64,000 nt of DNA from Nannocystis bainbridge (GTDB taxonomy: Bacteria; Myxococcota_A; Polyangia; Nannocystales; Nannocystaceae), in assembly GCF_028368995.1 (NCBI RefSeq), contig NZ_JAQNDL010000002.1, positions 1,937,776 to 2,001,775 on the forward strand. The letters are read 5' to 3'. The position numbers were made by a program, and so were the translations under genes. The notes below the pieces were generated by a model. That model was not told the DNA's origin. It ran no database searches and saw only the letters and a list, made by a program, of their open reading frames with translations. Shown piece by piece: positions 56,998-64,000 of this stretch (the stretch's first letter is position 1; every line of letters begins with the position of its first letter).

Positions 56998-57369
56998 ATG
57001 ATCGGCTACGTCAGTCTCGGTACCAAGGACATGCAGCGGGCCTCCGCCTTTTACGACGCGCTCCTCGCGGAGCTCGGCGCCCAGCGCACGCTGAACTTCG
57101 ACCGCTTCGTCATTTGGGGCAAGAGCCCGAGCGAGGCCGCCCTCGCCGTGTGCACCCCGTACGACGGCAACCGCGCCACCGTCGGCAACGGCGTGATGGT
57201 GGCCCTCGCCTGCGCCGACCGGGCGGAGGTCGACCGCCTGTATGCGCGCGCCCTCGCTCTCGGCGCCACCGACGAGGGCGCCCCCGGCGAGCGCGGGCCC
57301 GGCTTCTACGCCGCCTACTTCCGCGACCTCGACGGCAACAAGCTCAACTTTTTCAAGATCGACGGATAG
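56998..57369 (+). CDS. VOC family (glyoxalase/bleomycin resistance-like) protein
   Basis: A 123-residue protein with one VOC module: MIGYVSLGTKDMQRASAFYDALLAELG, the middle strand DRFVIWGKSPSEAALAVCTPYDG, and the closing GFYAAYFRDLDGNKLNFFKI. Residues at the metal positions of VOC enzymes (usually H/E/Q) are only partly present: the final D-L-D-G-N-K-L-N replaces the common DPxGNxxE. It may act as a binding or detoxification protein without glyoxalase activity. Start ATG 56998. A good terminator follows. Confidence 0.88.
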   Translation: MIGYVSLGTKDMQRASAFYDALLAELGAQRTLNFDRFVIWGKSPSEAALAVCTPYDGNRATVGNGVMVALACADRAEVDRLYARALALGATDEGAPGERGPGFYAAYFRDLDGNKLNFFKIDG

Positions 57370-57425
57370 CGACAGCGACCCGATGGGCCGCCGGAGTCGA
57401 GGAGAGTCGCGCCTCCCGTAAACAC

Positions 57426-57453
57426 AGGCCGAGGGGACATGCCCCCTCGGCCT
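57426..57453 (+). terminator. Strong hairpin after the VOC gene
   Basis: A perfect 11-bp stem AGGCCGAGGGG / CCCCTCGGCCT with a 6-nt ACATGC loop, 57 bp past the stop. The loop holds the ACATG core of the repeat family, so the terminator may be built from a CATGTCC unit. Confidence 0.6.
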
Positions 57454-57485
57454 GCTCGAATTGACCGCCCCGGCCGCCCGCATCG

Positions 57486-57552
57486 CATGTCTCCCACGAC
57501 ATGCCCTCAAGAGCATGTCCCGAACACCATGCCCGTAAGAGCATGTCCCCGG
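57486..57552. repeat. CATGTCC-type palindrome array
   Basis: CGCATGTCTC, CGACATGCCC, GAGCATGTCC, CACCATGCCC, GAGCATGTCC: five units at about 14-bp period next to the WD40 remnant. Confidence 0.87.
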
Positions 57553-57569
57553 CGACAGCTCGTGATGCC

Positions 57570-57800
57570 TCACCCGCCCGCCAGCGACAGCACCGCGATC
57601 TCGCCCTTCTCGCTGCCGACCGCCAGGCGCTGGCCCTCGCGGTCGAACGCGAGCGCCGTCGTCCCCCCCTTGGCGAACACCCGCTGCGACGCCAGCCGCG
57701 CCCCGCCCGGGTACGCCACCAGCACCACCTCCCCCTCGGCCGAGCCGAACGCTGCGCGCTCGCCGTCGGGGTGCCAGGCCAGGCACTTCAGGACAGGCGG
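57570..57800 (-). pseudogene. Remnant of a WD40-repeat protein gene
   Basis: A frame of about 76 codons that ends in a stop and reads as the last one to two blades of a WD40 propeller: CLAWHPDGERAAFGSAEGEVVLVAYPGG, then TTALAFDREGQRLAVGSEKGEIAVLSL. No start codon fits, and the frame upstream turns into low-complexity Arg/Gly-rich sequence, with a CCTGTCC-like motif right at the break (about 57793). It looks like the 3' end of a lost gene. Expression is unlikely. Confidence 0.5.
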
Positions 57801-58091
57801 TGACGCGAGCCCTCGTTCCGCGTTCCCCTGTCCTCCGCTCTCTCTATTCAAAGCTGCACCGAGACCCCGCTCCGCATCCGAGCCCCCCGACGCTGCGTGT
57901 CCTCTCGCGCCCCGCGAAGCCACCTCGCCCCTGCGGTCGCGACCTCGACCTGTCCCCGCAGACAGATCGATCCCGCCGACCTGTCTTCCCGGCCAGGTGC
58001 GCTCGTGACCGCGGTTCGGTCCGGGTCCGCGCCTGCCTCCGCCTGAGGCTGGCCCGCGCCGGCGGCCCCGCGTACACTCCGGCCCCGTTCG

Positions 58092-59132
58092 ATGCCGGCC
58101 CTCGTCGTCGCACTGCTCACCGCGCTCGCGCCCGATCCTTCCGATCCGGTCGTCGACGCCTGGCAGGTCCCCGAGGGCTGCCCCACCGTCGAGGTGCTGC
58201 ACGCTGGCATTCGCCGCTCGCTCGGCGGCCTCGCGGTCGAGCGCCGCGCCCCCGTGCAGGTCGGCGTCATCGTCGTCCGCGAGGCGCCGCAGCGCTTTCG
58301 CCTCGAGCTGCGGCTCGACGCTGGCGACGGCCCCAGCGAACGCGTGCTCACCAGCGACAGCTGCGGCGCCGCCGTCGACACGGCCGCCTGGCTGGTCGCC
58401 ATCGCCATCGACGTGCGCGCCAGCGACCCGGCCGCCGCGCCAGCCCCTTCGGTCACCGTCCCCGCGCCGCCCGACCCCGAACCGGGCGCGCTCGTGCCCG
58501 CGCCCGTGCCTGCGCCCCAGCCAGCGCCCGCGCAGCCCGACCCCAAGCCCGCGCCCCAACCACTGCAGCCGCCCGCGCTCGAAGCCCCCTCGGACCCGTC
58601 GCCCGCCCCACGCCCCAAATCCCCGCTCCACCTCGACCTCTGGGCTGGTGGCGGCCTCGGTCTCGGCGTCTTGCCGCGGCCGGCCCCGACCGCCGCTCTC
58701 GGCCTCACCCTCGCCGGCCCGCGCTGGGAGGCCGAGCTCAGCGGCACCTACTGGGCCCTCCGGCGCGAAGATTTCGGCGAGGGCCGCGGCGGCAAGTTCG
58801 CCCACGGCCACGCCGCCGTGCGCGGCTGCGGCGCCTGGGAGCGCGGCCGCGTGCGCGTGCCTCTGTGCGGCGGCCTGGCCCTCGGCGGCGTCAGCGGCGA
58901 GGGCACCGGGGCCCTGATCCCCCAGACCGCCCGCTCGCTGTGGATCGGCCTGCTCGCCGGCGCCGGCCTGCGGGTCGCCCTGCACCCGCGCGTCGGCCTG
59001 CTCCTGCGCGCCGAGGCCGTGTTCGGCCTGCGCCGCCCGGGCTTCCTGCTCGAACCTGCGCGCGGCCTGGTGTTCCGCCCGGCGCCGGTCGGGTTCTCCG
59101 CGCTGATTGCGCTCTCGATTCGGTTGCGTTGA
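58092..59132 (+). CDS. Exported protein with Pro/Ala linker and beta-barrel-like domain
   Basis: A 346-residue protein with an N-terminal signal-like stretch, a small mixed domain (about 20-115: EGCPTVEVLHAGIRRSLGG..FRLELRLDAGDG..CGAAVDTAAWLVAIAIDV) and a Pro/Ala-rich linker (about 117-180). The C-terminal beta-strand-rich part (about 185-346: LHLDLWAGGGLGLGVLPRPAPTAALGLTLAGPRWEAELSGTYWAL) ends in a strand LIALSIRLR typical of small outer-membrane barrels. A paralogous layout is seen at 62265-63164. It lies 40 bp before an ECF sigma factor gene, so it may be the envelope sensor for that pathway (inference). Confidence 0.7.
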   Translation: MPALVVALLTALAPDPSDPVVDAWQVPEGCPTVEVLHAGIRRSLGGLAVERRAPVQVGVIVVREAPQRFRLELRLDAGDGPSERVLTSDSCGAAVDTAAWLVAIAIDVRASDPAAAPAPSVTVPAPPDPEPGALVPAPVPAPQPAPAQPDPKPAPQPLQPPALEAPSDPSPAPRPKSPLHLDLWAGGGLGLGVLPRPAPTAALGLTLAGPRWEAELSGTYWALRREDFGEGRGGKFAHGHAAVRGCGAWERGRVRVPLCGGLALGGVSGEGTGALIPQTARSLWIGLLAGAGLRVALHPRVGLLLRAEAVFGLRRPGFLLEPARGLVFRPAPVGFSALIALSIRLR

Positions 59133-59172
59133 AGTGTCCGACTCGCCCCGCTCGTGGACATCCAGGGAGACG

Positions 59173-59727
59173 ATGCCCGCCAGCGGGGTCCTCTTCGACG
59201 CACTCGGGTCTCCGGCCGAGCTGCTCACCGTCGCCGACGTGTACCGCACGCACGCCGATTTCGTGTGGCGCGTGGTCCAGCGCCTGGGCGTGCCCGCGGC
59301 CGAGGCCGAGGACGTCGTCCACGAGGTCTTCATGGTCGTCCAGCGCCGGCTCGGCGAGTTCGACGGCCGCGGCGCCATCACCAGCTGGCTTTACGCGATC
59401 GGCCGCGGCGTCGCGGCCAACTACCGCCGTGGCCACGCCCGCGCCGCCCGCCGCATCGATCACCTCGATCCCCCGCTGCCGCCGCGCTCGCCCGAGGAGG
59501 ACGCCGCCCACCGCGAGGCCGCCGGCGTCATCGAGACCTTCCTCGGTCAGCTCGACGGCGAGACCCGCGAGATCTTCGAGCTCGCCGACATCGAGGGCAT
59601 GAACTGCCCCGAGGTCGCCCGCGCCCTCGAGCTCGACCTGAACCGCGTGCTCGCCCGACTCAAGACCGCCCGCCGCCGCTTCAACGCCTTCGTCGCCCAG
59701 CGCAGCGCCACCACGAGGACCCCATGA
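59173..59727 (+). CDS. ECF-type RNA polymerase sigma factor
   Basis: A 184-residue sigma factor. Region 2 is VYRTHADFVWRVVQRLGVPAAEAEDVVHEVFMVVQRRLGEF..GAITSWLYAIGRGVAANYRRG (about 22-95). Region 4 is FLGQLDGETREIFELADIEGMNCPEVARALELDLNRVLARLKTARRRFNAFV (about 122-175). The absence of region 3 fits ECF factors. It shares a 4-bp overlap (ATGA) with the next gene, which has a single membrane segment and is a good anti-sigma candidate. ATG 59173 with AGGGAGA upstream. Confidence 0.92.
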   Translation: MPASGVLFDALGSPAELLTVADVYRTHADFVWRVVQRLGVPAAEAEDVVHEVFMVVQRRLGEFDGRGAITSWLYAIGRGVAANYRRGHARAARRIDHLDPPLPPRSPEEDAAHREAAGVIETFLGQLDGETREIFELADIEGMNCPEVARALELDLNRVLARLKTARRRFNAFVAQRSATTRTP

Positions 59728-60497
59728 CCGAACCCCGCGACGACCTCCCGGCCCTCGATCCCCGCGCCGCCGACCTGCTGGCGACCTACCGCCGCGCCCG
59801 CGCCATGCCGCCGGCCGCCCGCGCCCGGGTCCGCGACCAGCTCGTAGGGACAGGTCCCGAAGGACATGTCCTTCCGCTCAGGCCACGCCGCCGCCACGAC
59901 GCCGCCTGGGCCGCCGCCCTCGCGCTGGCCGCCGTCGCCATCCTGTGGCTGGCGCGCCGCGACTCACACCTGTCCGAACAGACGGGTGCGTCCGCGACCA
60001 TGAGCCCGGCCCACGGCGCTGCCGACCCCGCCGTCAACGACGCCGCCCTTCTCACGCCGCCGCCGGCCGCCCCGCAGCCCGGGCTCGTGCCTGCCGTCGC
60101 CCCGGCGCCGACCGACGTCGTGCGACCCCGGTCCAGGCCCGCCGCCGATCGCCGCGACGCCGCGAGCCCCTCCGTCTCGGCCGATGGCCCTGACGATCAC
60201 CGCGACGCGCACGACACCGCGCCCGCCACCGATCTGCGCGGCGAGCAGGCCCTGCTCGCGCGCGGCTGGCAGGCGCTCGCCGGCGGCGACCCCGGGTCCG
60301 CCGCGCGCGACGCCGACGAGCACGCGCGCCGCTACCCCGCTGGCGCGCTCGCTCCGGAGCGGCGCGCGCTCGCGGCCGCTGCGAGCTGCGCCGACGACCC
60401 CGCCGCTGGCGCCGAGCTCGCTCGCGCATTCCTCGCGGACCACCCGCGGAGCCCGCTGGCCCGGCGCGTGCGCGACGCCTGCGACCTCGCCCCGTGA
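59724..60497 (+). CDS. Single-pass membrane protein, probable anti-sigma factor
   Basis: A 257-residue protein overlapping the sigma gene by 4 bp (ATGA). It has a cytoplasmic N-terminal segment (about 1-50, with DPRAADLLATYRRARAMPPAARARVRDQL), one membrane helix (about 56-73, AAWAAALALAAVAILWLA), a Pro/Ala/Asp-rich linker, and a C-terminal Ala-rich helical region with TPR-like repeats (LARGWQALAGGDPGSAARDADEHARRYPAGALAPERRALAAAASC). The arrangement next to an ECF factor points to an anti-sigma role, although no zinc-finger motif (HxxxCxxC) is visible. Two repeat-family cores lie inside the gene at 59847-59872 and near 59969. Confidence 0.7.
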   Translation: MTEPRDDLPALDPRAADLLATYRRARAMPPAARARVRDQLVGTGPEGHVLPLRPRRRHDAAWAAALALAAVAILWLARRDSHLSEQTGASATMSPAHGAADPAVNDAALLTPPPAAPQPGLVPAVAPAPTDVVRPRSRPAADRRDAASPSVSADGPDDHRDAHDTAPATDLRGEQALLARGWQALAGGDPGSAARDADEHARRYPAGALAPERRALAAAASCADDPAAGAELARAFLADHPRSPLARRVRDACDLAP

Positions 60498-60515
60498 CCG
60501 CGATCGCGAAATTTT

Positions 60516-60577
60516 CTCCCCCTCATGTCCCACTGCTTCGCTTCGCGGACATGAAGGGGGCGACCCCCCACCTGAGG
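60516..60577 (+). promoter_or_regulatory. Alternating GGGGG/CCCCC pairing before the Cys-rich lipoprotein gene
   Basis: CCCCCTCATGTCC (60518-60530) can pair with GGACATGAAGGGGG (60547-60560). The same GGGGG (60556-60560) can pair with CCCCCC (60564-60569). The ribosome site GAGG (60574-60577) follows at once. ATGAAGG (60551-60557) is also complementary to CCTTCAT just inside the gene (60592-60598). Such mutually exclusive pairings are the pattern of an attenuator, but no T-tract is seen. Confidence 0.35.
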
Positions 60578-60586
60578 AACCTAACC

Positions 60587-61573
60587 ATGCGCCTTCATCT
60601 AAACCCCCTGTACGTCCTCACCCTCGCTGCCGGCGCGCTCATCGGCGCCTGCGACATCGACAAGCCGATCGGCGAGCTCGGCCCCTACGAGCCCTGCGAG
60701 GCCAAGAAGTGCGGCGACGCCTGCAGCGTGTGCGACCCCGACGACAAGGATTGCGTCGAGACCGCGGTCATCAAGGCCTGCGACGCCGAGGGCGCCTGCG
60801 TCGCCGGCAACCCGGGCGTGTGCGAGGACGCCGGCTGGGAGCCGTGCGCCGACAAGGGCTGCGGCGAGGGCTGCAGCGTGTGCGCCCCCGACGACCCCGA
60901 CTGCGTCGAGACTGCGGTCGTCAAGGCTTGCAACGGCGAGGGCCAGTGCGTGCCCGAGACCCCCGACCTGTGCGACCCCGCCGTCTACGACCCGTGCGCG
61001 GGCAAGGCCGCGTGCGACTCGTGCCAGGAGTGCGACCCCGCCGACCTCGACTGCAACGAGACCGCCGCGCTCAAGGTCTGCGACGAGTCTCTGAAGTGCG
61101 TCGTCGCCACCCCCGAGATCTGCGAGCAGACCGAGTGGGCCCCGTGCGAGGACCAGCCGTGCGGCGAGTCGTGCACCGAGTGCCCGCCCAACTCCCCCGG
61201 CTGCTTCGAGGATGACGTCGTCAAGGCCTGCGACGGCAAGGGCCAGTGCGTGCCCCTCAACGACGAGCTGTGCGAGGACAGCTACGACCCGTGCGCCGGC
61301 AAGGCCGCCTGCGATCAGTGCTTCCTCTGCGACCCCGCCGAGCCCGATTGCTCCGAGGACGACGCGGTGAAGGTCTGCGACGACTCGCTGCAGTGCGTCT
61401 TCCAGACCCCGGGCGTGTGCCAGGACTCGTTCAACGACTGCGCCGAAAAGGCCTGCGGCGAAGCCTGCACCCTGTGCGACCCGGCCGACCCCGACTGCGC
61501 CGAGGACGCCGTCTTCAAGGTCTGCAACTCCCTCGGCACCTGCGTGCCCGGCCAGCCCGACGTGTGCAAGTGA
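60587..61573 (+). CDS. Cys-rich lipoprotein of six tandem modules
   Basis: A 328-residue lipoprotein (LTLAAGALIGAC lipobox). About six modules of about 50 residues follow. Each has the pattern PC-x4-CG-x-xC-x2-CDP-x-D-x-DC-x-E-T-A-x2-K-x-CD-x4-CV-x4-P-x2-C, for instance YDPCAGKAACDSCQECDPAD. Around 60 Cys in all imply heavy disulfide bonding on the cell surface. The modules are more alike to each other than to known domains, so tandem duplication is recent. Placement after an ECF sigma/anti-sigma pair makes it a possible regulon member. The stop codon lies within the first copy of a 70-bp tandem repeat. Confidence 0.78.
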   Translation: MRLHLNPLYVLTLAAGALIGACDIDKPIGELGPYEPCEAKKCGDACSVCDPDDKDCVETAVIKACDAEGACVAGNPGVCEDAGWEPCADKGCGEGCSVCAPDDPDCVETAVVKACNGEGQCVPETPDLCDPAVYDPCAGKAACDSCQECDPADLDCNETAALKVCDESLKCVVATPEICEQTEWAPCEDQPCGESCTECPPNSPGCFEDDVVKACDGKGQCVPLNDELCEDSYDPCAGKAACDQCFLCDPAEPDCSEDDAVKVCDDSLQCVFQTPGVCQDSFNDCAEKACGEACTLCDPADPDCAEDAVFKVCNSLGTCVPGQPDVCK

Positions 61574-61770
61574 GCCGCCCGCGCGGCTGAAGCCTCGAGG
61601 CACCTGGTCTTTCGACCAGGTGCCTCTTGACGTTTGCAAGTGAGCCGCCCGCGCGGCTGAAGCACCGAGGCACCTGGGCTTTCGACCAGATGCCTCCTGA
61701 TGTGTGCAAGTGAGCCGCCCGCGCGGCTGAAGCCTCGAGACACCTGGTCTTTCGACCAGGTGCCTCTTCG
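61561..61770. repeat. Three tandem 70-bp copies containing the gene end and a hairpin
   Basis: Copies at 61561-61630, 61631-61700 and 61701-61770, each with the codons and stop of the lipoprotein's last residues (TGCAAGTGA), GCCGCCCGCGCGGCTGAAGC, and a hairpin. The period is exactly 70 bp. Later copies have a few substitutions. Confidence 0.93.
61597..61626 (+). terminator. Hairpin terminator in the first 70-bp copy
   Basis: A perfect 12-bp stem GAGGCACCTGGT / ACCAGGTGCCTC with a 6-nt loop, 24 bp after the stop. Copies 2 and 3 (61667-61696 and 61737-61766) have stem mismatches, so the first is probably the active one. No T-run follows. Confidence 0.6.
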
Positions 61771-61862
61771 CGTCTGCCGCTCCGCCGCGACATCCCGGAT
61801 CCGGCCGACCTGACCGATGGGCCAGCTCGCCGTTTCCGTCCGTCGAGCGATCTCGACATCCA

Positions 61863-62190
61863 CCTGTCCCTTCGGCCAGCTCGCGCCCTCTCCCCGCCGG
61901 GTTTCACGACCGGCCACCTATCCCTTCAGCCAGCTCGCCGCCCCCGCCCGTCGAGCGATCCCGACAACCTACCTGTCCCTTCGGCCAGATCTCGCCCTCT
62001 CCCCGCCGGGTCTCACGACCGGCCACCTGTCTCTTCAGCCAGCTCGCCGCCCCTGCCCGTCGGGCGATCCCGACGACCTACCTGTCCCTTCGGCCAGCTC
62101 ACCGCGACCCCACCGCCGACCAGCGCTGACCGGGCCCGCCAAGACGAGCCCCCGGCTCGGTCTCGAACGGTAGAGACGGCTCACCCCCTT
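61863..62190. repeat. 109-bp tandem repeat of CCTGTCC-type units
   Basis: CCTGTCCCTTCGGCCAG begins copies at 61863, 61972 and 62081, an exact 109-bp period. Each copy also holds a second, weaker unit (CCTATCC or CCTGTCT-CTTC-AGCCAG), plus shared stretches such as CTCTCCCCGCCGGGT. The gap to 62264 contains no gene. Confidence 0.88.
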
Positions 62191-62264
62191 CTCCCCGCCT
62201 GCCACCACGTTCCGCGCCCCGATCCGCGATCGGCGGCCGCGCCGCTGGTCAGCCCCGGCAATTT

Positions 62265-63164
62265 TTGGCACTCCTGCAGCCGGTGCTGCTCGTCCCCGCG
62301 CTCCTGGCCGTCCTCGTGGCCGCGCCGATCGAAGTCGGCACCTCTCTCGTCGACGCCACCCGGCTCGCGGCCGGCTTGCGCGCGCGCGTCGGCCCGGAGC
62401 TCGACGACTGGACCATCACCGTCGGCCCGGCCGACGGCGCCGACGCCCTGCGCGTCACCCTCGCGCGGGGCGACGGCCGCGCCGCCAGCCACACCGTCCG
62501 CCTCGCCGGCAAGACCGTCGAGGATCGCACCCGCGAGCTCGCCGCCAGCATCACCCTGTTGATGGACAGCCACCCGGCCGATCTGACCCCCGCGGCGCCC
62601 GCGTCCCCCGCTCGGCCGGCCCCTCAGCGCTCGCCGCCGCTGCCCCGGCCGCCCGACGCGCCCGCCTCGCGCCCCCCGCGGCCTGCCCTGCGCGGCTGGC
62701 TCGGCCTCGGCCCGCGCATCGAGGTCGGCAGCGGCCTGCGCTACGAGGCCGGCCTCGACCTCCTCGGCGGCTTGTGGCTCGCGCGCGAGCACGTCCAGCC
62801 GCTCATCGGCCTCGGCTTCAGCGGCGGCGCCCGCCACGGGATCTCCGTGCTCCACGCCCGCTTCGGCGCCGGCGCGGCCTTTGGCGCCCCGCTCGGCCCC
62901 GGAGGCCGGCTCTGGCTCGGCGCCCACCTCCTCGGCCACGCCCTGTACCTCCACGCCGTCGAGGTCGGGACCGACGCCACCTGGCTGTCCTCGACCGAGA
63001 TCGGCGGCCTCCTGCAGTACCGCGGCCGCCGCCTGTTCCTCGGCCTGCGCACCGGCCTCGACCTCACCTTGCCCGCCGTGTCGATCCGCGGCACCCGCGG
63101 GGTCGTGCGCCGCGAGGTCCCGCGCTGGTGCTTCGGCCTCATGTTCGGCGTGAAGTTCGGCTGA
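62265..63164 (+). CDS. Exported protein with Pro linker and beta-barrel-like domain
   Basis: A 299-residue protein (TTG at 62265; GTG at 62283 is an alternative) with a hydrophobic N-terminus (VLLVPALLAVLVAAP), a small domain (about 20-105), a Pro/Ala-rich linker (about 107-140) and a beta-rich C-terminal part (LRGWLGLGPRIEVGSGLRYEAGLDLLGGLWLAREHVQPLIGLGFSGG) ending in FGLMFGVKFG. The layout copies the protein at 58092-59132. It may be an envelope protein of the same family. Confidence 0.65.
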   Translation: MALLQPVLLVPALLAVLVAAPIEVGTSLVDATRLAAGLRARVGPELDDWTITVGPADGADALRVTLARGDGRAASHTVRLAGKTVEDRTRELAASITLLMDSHPADLTPAAPASPARPAPQRSPPLPRPPDAPASRPPRPALRGWLGLGPRIEVGSGLRYEAGLDLLGGLWLAREHVQPLIGLGFSGGARHGISVLHARFGAGAAFGAPLGPGGRLWLGAHLLGHALYLHAVEVGTDATWLSSTEIGGLLQYRGRRLFLGLRTGLDLTLPAVSIRGTRGVVRREVPRWCFGLMFGVKFG

Positions 63165-63189
63165 TCGGCGCCGCCGCAGCTCTCAGGTC

Positions 63190-63282
63190 GCATGCCCCGG
63201 GGACATGCCCTCTCGAGCATGTGCAAAAAGACATGTCCACTCTAACATGTCCATCCAGACATGCCCCTTCAAACATGTCTCT
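63190..63282. repeat. CATGTCC-type palindrome array
   Basis: CGCATGCCC-CGGG-GACATGCCC, GAGCATGTGC, AGACATGTCC, TAACATGTCC, AGACATGCCC, AAACATGTCTC: seven units at a period of about 14 bp. Confidence 0.88.
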
Positions 63283-63303
63283 TCACGCAGAACCCATCGC
63301 CGC

Positions 63304-63882
63304 TCACTCGTGGATCTTCCGGCCCTTGGCCAGCATCTCGACGAAGCGCTCCACCTGCCGCGCGCGCGTCTCCGGCTTCTTCGCCGTCTGCAGGCGGAAC
63401 AGCAGCGCGTAGCGGTTGGCCGCGTCCAGCCCGGCGAACGCCGCCTGCGCGGCCGGCACGCGGGCCAGCGCCGCCGTCAGCTCCGCCGGCACCTCGATGC
63501 GGCTCGCGGGCGCGTACGCGGCGTCCCAACGGCCGTCGGCGCGGGCCCGCTCGACCTCTGCCAGCCCCGCCGGCTGCATCGCCCCGCGCTCGACCAGCGC
63601 CTGCACCCGCTCGCGGTTGATCTGCGACCACAAGCTCCGCGGCCCGCGCGGCGTGAACCGCTGCAGCCAGCTGTCGCCGTCGTGGGCCTTCTTCTGGCTG
63701 TCGATCCAGCCCCACACCAGCGCCACGTCGACCGCGTCCGAGTAGCTCACCGAGCGCAGCGACTTGCCCTTCTTGGCCAGCTGCAGCCAGGCCCCGGGCG
63801 AGCTGCGGTGGTGCTCCGCCAGCCAGCGCGAGAACGCGTCGGCGTCGGCGAACAGGACGATGGGCAACGTCGGCGCGGCCAT
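63304..63882 (-). CDS. YdeI/OmpD-associated family protein
   Basis: A 192-residue protein of the YdeI/OmpD-associated (bacteriocin-protection-like) family: IVLFADADAFSRWLAEHHRSSPGAWLQLAKKG, VSYSDAVDVALVWGWIDSQKKAHDGDSWLQRFTPRGPRSLWSQINRERVQALVERGAM, and a C-terminal helical region with ETRARQVERFVEMLAKGRKIH. Family members are linked with resistance to cationic peptides in some species, but the mechanism is unsettled. ATG 63882 was selected; the longer frame upstream is low-complexity. The remaining 118 bp of the window hold no recognisable gene. Confidence 0.85.
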   Translation of the reverse strand: MAAPTLPIVLFADADAFSRWLAEHHRSSPGAWLQLAKKGKSLRSVSYSDAVDVALVWGWIDSQKKAHDGDSWLQRFTPRGPRSLWSQINRERVQALVERGAMQPAGLAEVERARADGRWDAAYAPASRIEVPAELTAALARVPAAQAAFAGLDAANRYALLFRLQTAKKPETRARQVERFVEMLAKGRKIHE

Positions 63883-64000
63883 GTCCCCCAGCAGAGCACC
63901 CGCCCCGCGCCCGCGCTTGTAAAAACGCGACACCTGCCCCCAAAGCCAGCTCGCCCGCCCCCCGCCGACTCCGCGTTCAGGTCGGCCACGGTCTCGCAAT

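Overview
This is a 64-kb, very GC-rich, gene-dense chromosomal window from a predatory-type myxobacterium (Myxococcota), most likely of the Nannocystis/Plesiocystis branch. Evidence for this: two secreted proteins end in MYXO-CTERM-like tails (Cys-rich patch, hydrophobic stretch, Arg run); there are many lipoproteins with Thr/Ser/Gly/Pro-rich linkers and Cys-rich modules; a Ser/Thr kinase is fused to a WD40-like propeller; and FHA, VWA, STAS, TSP3 and Hint proteins are present. I see no rRNA, tRNA, IS element, prophage or CRISPR array.

Layout. 1-6.3 kb: end of a hybrid histidine kinase, an SPFH protein with a ribbon-helix-helix regulator, YgfZ, and a TolC-like/MlaC envelope pair. 6.3-14 kb: an aspartyl-protease-like lipoprotein, DsbD, a MYXO-CTERM amidase, a glutaredoxin lipoprotein, and an Ntn-hydrolase-like TPR protein. 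14-25.8 kb: divergent P450/TetR, a CENP-V/GFA-like protein, a PLD-like protein, a VWA lipoprotein, an MFS-spermidine synthase fusion, an ABC ATPase, an alpha/beta hydrolase and a Cys-rich propeller lipoprotein. 25.9-34.8 kb: a microviridin-type graspetide locus. 35-48 kb: beta-helix, STAS, PQQ-propeller and MYXO-CTERM proteins, SDR/LysR, a TSP3 lipoprotein, an ankyrin protein and an M23 peptidase. 48.6-56.2 kb: a vault/SPFH-like coiled-coil protein, an Rnl2-type RNA ligase divergent from an ATP-grasp protein, a double-Hint lipoprotein, and SelO. 56.5-64 kb: an EA-repeat lipoprotein, a VOC protein, a WD40 remnant, an ECF-sigma operon, a six-repeat Cys-rich lipoprotein and a YdeI-like protein.

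The most interesting unit is the graspetide cluster. A 70-residue precursor (29049-29261) carries a PFFAHLL leader helix and a TKKYPSDGDE core. It is followed by two ATP-grasp ligases joined by an ATGA overlap and by an ABC exporter. A membrane Ser/Thr kinase with a propeller lies upstream and an FHA/winged-helix protein lies downstream. A 43-bp promoter-like block just before the precursor is repeated, with identical 36-bp internal spacing, before a secreted protein gene at 34150. This suggests a regulon in which kinase, FHA factor, microviridin and secreted protein act together (inference).

A second theme is a dense family of short palindromes with the core TGTCC-N4-GG[A/C]CA. It has two flavours, CATGTCC and CCTGTCC. 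It fills most intergenic regions as arrays with a 14-15 bp period. It also occurs inside coding sequences, including codons for strongly conserved motifs in the microviridin ligase and exporter.
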